Below are positions 57,812-64,000 of a stretch of 64,000 nt of DNA, in pieces. The first letter of the stretch is position 1; every line of letters begins with the position of its first letter. Below the pieces are notes generated by a model. That model did not search any database. It had not been told where the DNA came from and saw nothing but the letters and a program-made list of their open reading frames with translations. This DNA is from Aralia elata (taxonomy: Eukaryota; Streptophyta; Magnoliopsida; Apiales; Araliaceae): NCBI GenBank assembly GCA_034770075.1, contig JAVJAP010000122.1, forward strand, positions 62,001 through 126,000, given 5' to 3'. A program made the position numbers and the translations under genes.

Positions 57812-58935
57812 TTTTGATTAAGAATCATCATGTTTAATATTTAAACTATATTATTTTGGATTTGAAGTTTGACTTGAAAGCTTGTTTAATTATTTTTTTT
57901 TAAAGGTTTTTGATCAAAAGTTGACCTCATTTTTATTTTTTTTATAAACAGTTATGCTCAATTAAATTATTCTAAACACATATCAATGTATATACAGAAT
58001 CAAAACAATTAATAATTCGCATAATAATGGCTCTGATGCCACTATAAGTTTGTAGAAACGAGAACATACATGCAATCATATTATAAAACAGCGGAAGTAA
58101 GGTATAAATCGAATTTAAAATTTTCCTGTAATCCTAAGAATCACCATATGCAATATTATTAATCGAGGAAAGATAAAAGATATACCTTTACGAAGATGAA
58201 TCAACTCCTTGATATGATCTTCAAGTTCCAATCCTTTGCTCCTCCATGCTACTTCAATTCCTTGGATCAAACGCACGCTACTCAATGTGTGTAGCACTAT
58301 AAAGGTGATCCACTAAGACTATATTGATTGAAGAAGTAAATTTAAGTTTATCCAAACCTTGGGTGGCTAGCCCTAATTTTCTCTCTCACCTAACTGCTTA
58401 GATTGTAGAGAATAATAGAATTCCAATGAGATTTCAGTTGTGTAACTGTGTAACCCCAATCTATCATATGGTCTCTCCTTATATAGACTTTTCCTCATCC
58501 TAAATCTTTTAGGACTTGGGGTTTTAATTTAATTCCTAATCTAAATGGGAACTAAATTATTTATAATAATAATAAATAATAAAACTTCTTATTAATTTAT
58601 AATTAGTATTTCTCCAAATACTTAATTATAAATATTAAGCTATTTAATTTATCCTACTAATAAATTAAATATACTTAACTTATTATCTATTTTTAATAAA
58701 ACAGATATTTTGATCAGCAGTCAAGGGAAAGTATATAGGAGGAAGATATAATTTACATCAGAAAATTAGATAGGCGAGATACGCAAACCCTATTTATAAA
58801 AAAATCATTCATTCAAACATCCATCAAAATTAAATCTAATCTAATTGGTTAATGGTCCATAATCATCCCATTTATTATCATATATAAATAAATAAAATAT
58901 TCATCTTATGAATAAAACATTTCATATATATATAT

Positions 58936-58966
<31 letters not shown>

Positions 58967-59204
58967 TGATATCATTTAATGGGCAATAAAAGTTTACATG
59001 AAATCTAATTTTCAATTAAAATAAACACTTTTATTTTAATCCAATTTCAAATTAAAATAAACTCCTTTATTTTATTTTTTCAAAAATAAAATAAAATAAA
59101 ATAAATGAGGTAAACTTTTGATCAAAAACCTTTAAATAAAATAATTAAACAAGCCTACAAGTCAAACTGAATTATATAGTTTAAATATTAAACATGTTGA
59201 TTCT

Positions 59205-59292
59205 TAAACAAAATTAATTCTGGTGTAGTTGTAAGGCTTACAAAATGTGACCAAGAGTTCAAGGGTTCAAAACTATCTAGCAACAAATTTAT
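59205..59292 (+). other. tRNA-like module, copy 3 (inverted)
   Basis: In plus orientation: TCTGGTGTAGTTGTAAGGCT then AGGGTTCAAAACTATCTAGC. It faces copy 4 across about 20 bp and so forms the centre of a palindrome. Confidence 0.5.
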
Positions 59293-59311
59293 TTTTAGTT
59301 AACCTTTATAA

Positions 59312-59400
59312 ATGGAAATATGAATTTATTCCTAGAGGGTTTTGAACCCTTAACCTTTTGGTCATATTTTGTAAGCCTTACCACTACACCAGAATTAATT
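59312..59400 (-). other. tRNA-like module, copy 4
   Basis: Minus strand: TCTGGTGTAGTGGTAAGGCT, a good A box, then AAGGGTTCAAAACCCTCTAG, a good B box with a closing stem. It is the best preserved of the four and the nearest to the functional PBS-LTR unit. Confidence 0.5.
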
Positions 59401-59610
59401 TTGATTAAGAATCAACATGTCTAATATTTAAATTTTATTATTCTGGGTTTGAAGTTTGACTTGAAGGCTTTAATTATTTCTTTTAAAGGTTTTTGATCAA
59501 AAGTTGACCTCATTTTTATTTTTTTTATAAACAGTTATGTCCAATTAAATTATTCTAAACACATATCAATGTATATACAGAATCAAAACAAATAATAATT
59601 CGCACAAGAA

Positions 59611-59624
59611 TGGCTCTAATGCCA
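59611..59624 (-). other. Primer-binding site of the outer copia element
   Basis: Minus strand TGGCATTAGAGCCA; the sister copies read TGGCATCAGAGCCA. This is close to the iMet-type TGGTATCAGAGCC site and lies one base inside the LTR end at 59626. Confidence 0.8.
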
Positions 59625-59625
59625 C

Positions 59626-61483
59626 TATAAGTTTGTAGAAACGAGAACATAGATACAATCATATTATAAAACAGCGGAAGCAAGGTATAAATCGATTTTA
59701 AAATTTTCCTGCAATCGCAAGAATCACCATATGCGATATTATTAATCGAGGAAGGATAAAAGATATACCTTTATGAAGATGAATCAACTGCTTGATATGA
59801 TCTTCAAGTTCCAATCCTTTGCTCTTCTGTGCTACTTTAATTTCTTGGATCAAACGCAAGTTACTCAATGTGTGCAACACTTTAAAGGTGATCCACCAAG
59901 AGTATATTAATTGAAGAAATAAATTTAGGTTTCTTTAAACCTTGGGTGTCTAGCCCTAATTCTCTATATCACCTAACTGCTAAGATTGTAAAAAATAATA
60001 GAATTCCAATGACTAATAGGATTTCAGTTATGTAGCTGTGTAACCCCAATCTATCATAAGGTCTCTACTTATATAGACTTTTCCTCATCCTAAACCTTTA
60101 AGGACTTGGGATTTTTAATTTAATTCTTAATCTAATTATGAACTAAATTATTTATAATAATAATAAATAAAAAGACTTTTTATTAATTTATAATTCGTAT
60201 TTCTCAAAATACTTAATTATAAATATTAAACTATTTAATTTATTTCACTAATAAATTAAATATACTTAACTTATTATTATTAAGCTAATTAATTTATAAT
60301 AATAATAATACGACTACTTTTATTAATTTATAATTTAATATTTCTCAACATACTTAATTGTAAATATTAGTATTTCTTCAAATACTAAATTATTATTATT
60401 AAGCCAATTACAATTCTAAAAAAATATTTCTCTTTTGCGGTGTGACCCTTTAGGTTCAATATTATGCCGGTAGTAGAATAACTAAATTAGAACCATTCTA
60501 ATATTATTTATAATGAATTAAACTACTTTAATTCAACTATAAATAAATAATATTTATTCTACATCATGATAGATACCTTACATCAGTATATCATGACTAT
60601 CCGTATAATATGAAATCAACGTTTAATCACATAGAACCTATTCAGTAATAGTTACCATACAATTCAATCCTTCTACCATACAATATCCCGATCAAATATA
60701 AAACATAAAATTTTTGTCAAGTTTTATTTATTTGATCATATACTTTTCAATTCAAAAATGTACAACTCTAATTAATGTAAATTAGAAACTCCTTTCTAAT
60801 TTCCATTCACCCTAGCCAGGGATTCCTGAGTTGTCACTTATCGAATCGCATAGGACATTCTTTCCCTTTATTGAAAGCGGTAGATTCTTTGTTGATCATT
60901 CACCTACCTCTATGTACACGTTATTATACTAGAACATACCCTATGACATACATTGTAGTATTAAGGAATATAGTAAAGTATAACTCGGAATACATAAGGT
61001 ATTATGATGATTTCAAGTCCAAGGATCACTTGTACTACTATTACTATAAGAACTTCTATTAACAGACGAGTAAAACTCCATTATGGTTCCTTTAAGCGAG
61101 TCACGTTCAGTGAACTTATTCTCCAATAAGCACTTACATACTTGCTTTAGTGTCTTCACACAAATGATTATGAGATCAATCATCATTTTTAACAGAACAA
61201 ACATAGTATGTACTAATCTATTCAGAATCAGTAACCCCACATTAGTGATCCAACGATTAGGAACGTTCTAGTTTTGAACTATCTTGAATTTAGATCTCAT
61301 CATCATGATTCTAAAAACATTGCTCTAAAACTATGGGTTTATCACATTTATTTAATTCAACCAATTAAACATGGATAAAAAATGCCTTTAATTAAATAAG
61401 TTCTTTTATTAATAAATGAACAAGATTACAAAGTAAATACTTATTACATCCAATGTGTTTGGCTTGAGGGCATACTACTTTCA
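59626..61483 (-). repeat. 5' LTR of the outer copia element
   Basis: 1858 bp, the full-length partner of 35941-37750. On plus it begins TATAAGTTTG where the other LTR has TGTAAGTTTG, so the terminal CA of the LTR has mutated. It ends CATACTACTTTCA, then CGTAT. It keeps about 50 bp at 60830-60890 that the other LTR has lost. Confidence 0.85.
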
Positions 61484-61488
61484 CGTAT

Positions 61489-62290
61489 GGCCCGATGATA
61501 TGCCACTCAGCTTCCCATACGATTATTATGATGCCTTCGTCCTCTCGGGAGACGACAAGATATACGACGGACTCGCTCCCGAGGATCTAATCATCGCCAC
61601 TACCGTTCATTATGGTCGAGTAAGTATTCTCCATACCCTCTTCCATATTTCCACCATCTTCATAACCTGAGCGAAGTGTGATTAGTCTTTTATGTTGTTT
61701 AGGCCCTAGTATCCTTCGACCGTTTACTAAACAGGATAAACGAGGTATAGGACAAGAAGAAGGAACTGGAAGCTGACGTCGAACGTCTTCAAAAGAAAGT
61801 TCGATCCCTGACATCCGACCTGGAGAAGGAGAAAGAACAACATGCCAATGCCCTCCTCCAATTGCAAGAACTTTAGCACTAACTGAAGACGATGAGATGA
61901 CAATTGTTCGAAATGGCCGAACAAAGGACGAAGCTTCTAGATGATTAGGTCGAATTGAAGGGAGAGAATGAGAAATTAAAGGCCGATGTGTCAACCCTCA
62001 AGAAACAGCTTCGAGAGATGCACAAAAATCTGACGAATCTGGTCAAAAGTGCCTCGGAGTTGGAGAAGGAATTTGTAAAACTTAAAAAAGAAGGCCCTCT
62101 AATGACCGAAGCCAATAAACAAAGAATCATCACTGAATACAGAGCATCCCCCAAACTGATCAAGGCTATCTTGGGCCAGTTCAATGAAGGCTACAAACTT
62201 GTCAAGACAAAGATGAAGGAAAAAATGATAGCATTTGACCCTCAACTCCTCGACTCCTCTGATGAAGAATCCGAAATCGATAAGTACTGA
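61489..62290 (+). pseudogene. Antisense additional ORF of the Tat-like element, 3' part
   Basis: Plus-strand frame: DDMPLSFPYDYYDAF, DGLAPEDLIIATTVHYGR, then a GT-AG intron of 83 bp (GTAAGT at 61620 to TTTAG at 61702), then ALVSFDRLLNRI and a long coiled coil rich in K, E, L and Q. It ends in an acidic DSSDEESEIDKY and TGA at 62288-62290. Five stops in the coiled coil (TAG, TAG, TAA, TGA, TAG) are each a single C-to-T change from CAG, CAA or CGA. It converges on and overlaps the minus-strand integrase end. Homologous antisense ORFs of Tat elements have no proven function. Confidence 0.6.
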
Positions 62291-62480
62291 GCTTCGGGAC
62301 ACCAATAAATTCATAAGGTCTCTCCCAGTTAGGCATGAGTTTTCTCGTATTTTGAGGAGTAGAAGACTCGACTTGCCAAAGCACCAAGTCACCAACCTCG
62401 AATCGCCTTTGTTTAGCACCCCGATTATAATGTCGAGCGGCTCATTGCTGGTATTTCCTGTTCTAACTCCGTAAACTTCT
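62200..62480 (-). pseudogene. Integrase C-terminus of the Tat-like element
   Basis: Minus strand: RRFEVGDLVLW, then TRKLMPNWERPYEF and LSTYRF. F-x-V-G-D-L-V-L followed by K-L-x-P-N-W-x-G-P-Y is the signature of the integrase C-terminal domain in Tat/Ogre elements (the G is R here). A frameshift lies near 62385. The catalytic core is not found upstream. Confidence 0.7.
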
Positions 62481-63474
62481 GTATAATGGAATCGAGTACT
62501 CCCTTCGGGGGCGTTCCCGCATGCCGACCCCGCCTAGACGATGGCTTCAGGTTGTCTACCCTCTCCGGGGACCGAAAGCTTGCACCATTTTTGTAAGGGA
62601 ATTTAACCCAAAAGATGTGTATCTCAGAGGATGTGTAAATCTTGGTCGGATGGTCGATCCCCACGACATTCCCAATCACCAGCCAAACCTCCTATAATAA
62701 TATCAAGCATCCGCCAAAGGGGTTCGACCTGATCAGGTAGTCGTTCCCCAAGGCGTTCCCGATCATCGTTCTCCTGTCTCCGTAAGATGTCCCACTGAAC
62801 CTCCCGATACAACCTCCACTATCTGCTGAACGGGTTTGACCTGATCGAGTAGTCGTTCCCCAAGGCATTTCGGATCATCGTCTTCTTATCTTCATTAGAT
62901 GTCCCACCGAACCTCCCGATACAACCTCCACCACCCGCCGAACGGGTTCGACCTGATCAGGTAGACGTTCCCCAAGGCGTTCCCAATCATCGTCCTCTTA
63001 CAATCACATCGGCCACCCGACGAACGAGTAAATTTTGGTTGGGTTGCCAATCCTTAAGACTTTCCCGACCGCCATCCTCTTGTTTTGGTTCTAACCCTTG
63101 CCGACCTGCAACATAGTGGACCAGCTCTCTATTCTGGACATTTTTTTCAATCATATTCTTGAGCTGTCAACATGCCTTAGTGGAATGCCCCATGTTTTAA
63201 TGATACCGACAGAACAAGCTCTAATCTCCTCTCAATATACGGTTGTTGATCGGGCATGGCTCGAAGAAAGGTTATCTCTGATCTCTTCGAGGATTTTGGC
63301 ACAATCGGTATTAAGCAAAGTATAGACTGTATTGACACTCCGATTTCAGAACGGAGGTCGGTTGTTTCTCGCGAGGCCGATGCGGGCCTCCATCCTCAGT
63401 TGTGTTTCCAGCTTAGGATTGTAACTCCGATCTCGATCCCGATCTTGATCCCGAGGGCGATCTGTCTAATGCGA
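62481..63474 (-). pseudogene. Gag-protease junction region of the Tat-like element, decayed
   Basis: Fragments such as LDIIIGGLAGD (about 62675-62710, minus) resemble the start of the Tat protease domain. RT, RNase H and the integrase core, usually about 3 kb, are absent between here and 62480, so an internal deletion is inferred. It contains the 112-bp minisatellite. GC content is higher than the surrounding copia LTR. Confidence 0.45.
62726..63000 (+). repeat. Minisatellite, 112-bp period
   Basis: GACCTGATCRGGTAGTCGTT starts at 62726, 62838 and 62950. Each unit carries CCCCAAGGCGTTCCCGATCA and ACCTCCCGATACAACCTCCA. Because 112 is not a multiple of three, the array shifts the gag-pro frame. 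Confidence 0.85.
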
Positions 63475-64000
63475 CTACGGCTTCAGACTCCCCATGGCAT
63501 CATCAATTGCAATAAAAAATTTCACCCTTTCATAAGCTTCCGACAGATCCTTTAGAGGATTGAACATGATGTATTTTATTAACTTCTTCGACTTCTCTAT
63601 ATCTAACCCTGTAGTGAAGAACCCGAGTGCCTGAGGGACTTTGAGGTCTGTCACAGTGCCAACCGCCTCCCTGAACCTCTTTACGTACTGAATCAATCAG
63701 ACTCTCGTTCGGTTACTACTCGATTTGCATGAGGGAAGCTGTCAACTTTCCCCCCCTCCTGTTGCTTCCAAACCGATCGTGAAATTTGTTGCACAACTCT
63801 TGCCCAGACCCGATAGAATTGGGTGGCAACGACATCATCCATAATTGGGCGCCTTTCTTCAAAGTAGTGACGAACATCTGGCATCGGGCGACATTAGAGT
63901 GATCATAGTAGCGCATGAGACGATCATATGTGTGTGTATGATCGTAAGGGTCGCCAGTGCCGTCGTAAGTCTCCAAAGGTGGCATTTTCTTAGTCAGATC
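63475..64000 (-). pseudogene. gag capsid of the Tat-like gypsy element
   Basis: Minus strand from the window edge: PPLETYDGTGDPYDHTHTYD, ARCQMFVTTLKKGAQLWMMS, LPPNSIGSGQELCNKFHDRF, then in another frame YVKRFREAVGTV, LKVPQALGFFTTGL and LSEAYERVKFFIAID. This is the Retrotrans_gag (PF03732) family in its Tat/Ogre form. A frameshift and a stop lie at about 63695-63720. The N-terminus is beyond the window. Confidence 0.8.

Larger units (their letters stand above)
56184..59610 (-). repeat. Tandem PBS-LTR units of the outer copia element (two extra copies)
   Basis: Units start near 56184 and 57700; a third joins the full 5' LTR. Each has a leader with a tRNA-like module, a PBS (56524-56537, 58028-58041, 59611-59624), a truncated LTR (56539-57198, 58043-58687) and a 500-bp tail with an (AT)n run (57437-57475, 58923-58966). 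The LTR starts are spaced 1504 and 1583 bp apart. The tails end in an inverted copy of the leader (57590-57690, 59100-59275), so adjacent tail and leader form large imperfect palindromes. The frames 58115-58297 and 59698-59880 lie in LTR sequence and are not genes. Confidence 0.8.
35941..61483 (-). mobile_element. Ty1-copia retrotransposon carrying nested insertions
   Basis: The element's LTRs are 35941-37750 (3' LTR) and 59626-61483 (5' LTR). Perfect 5-bp duplications CGTAT lie at 35936-35940 and 61484-61488. Orientation is minus: the polypurine tract adjoins the left LTR and the PBS adjoins the right one. Coding relics remain only at 37766-40125 (RNase H, RT, part of integrase). Gag, protease and the N-terminal integrase are missing. 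A SIRE-like copia element occupies 40140-56183 and tandem 5'-end units occupy 56184-59610. It sits within the antisense ORF of a Tat-like element. Confidence 0.85.

Noticed and set aside
58115..59880. Two similar 60-residue minus-strand ORFs
   Set aside because: They are parts of duplicated copia LTR copies; their similarity reflects the tandem units.

Overview
The window looks like nuclear DNA of a eudicot plant. It is AT-rich, with two intron-containing genes of plant type and many plant LTR retrotransposons, MITEs and SINEs. I cannot name the species from sequence alone. Nothing is prokaryotic: there are no operons, CRISPR arrays or rRNA genes, and no intact tRNA gene.

Layout. 1-8.3 kb is a nested block. 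A remnant of an endogenous pararetrovirus (Caulimoviridae-type RT/RNase H, minus strand) is split by a ~4 kb solo LTR with a TTAAA target duplication. It is also cut at its left side by a gypsy-type LTR, which is itself cut by a minus-strand Athila-like element with a tRNA-Asp-type primer site. 8.3-10.1 kb is low-complexity and minisatellite DNA flanked by inverted subterminal repeats. 10.1-12.1 kb is a degraded Ty1-copia gag with a possible LTR. 12.8-13.1 kb is a MITE. 13.5-17.1 kb holds gene 1 (minus strand), a lysine-rich, probably nuclear protein with a 1.36 kb 5'UTR intron. 17.1-26 kb is intergenic, with an inverted MITE pair, a SINE with 17-bp target duplications, a 310-bp foldback element, a copia RNase H relic plus LTR, and two MITEs. 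26.9-30.5 kb holds gene 2 (minus strand), an hnRNP A/B-like protein with two RRMs and a glycine-rich tail, in six coding exons. 30.5-34.1 kb is AT-rich and contains a Stowaway MITE.

34.1-64 kb is a stack of nested retroelements. A Tat-lineage-like gypsy element (minus strand, most of pol missing) carries an antisense, apparently spliced coiled-coil ORF. A minus-strand copia element (35941-61483, CGTAT duplications) is inserted into that ORF. A second, SIRE-like copia element lies within the first copia element. A plus-strand Tekay/Del-like chromovirus (41338-51565) lies in one LTR of the SIRE-like element. A SINE lies in the 3' LTR of the chromovirus. The 5' end of the outer copia element is further expanded into three tandem PBS-LTR units containing inverted tRNA-like modules.

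Only the two cellular genes look functional. Every retroelement ORF I read is broken by stops, frameshifts or lost catalytic residues, and many of the stops fit C-to-T change at CAG, CAA or CGA codons, the pattern expected of methylated, silenced repeats. I found no convincing new biological system. The most interesting items are the antisense spliced ORF, the datable insertion stack with its built-in empty-site control, and the inverted tRNA-like modules.
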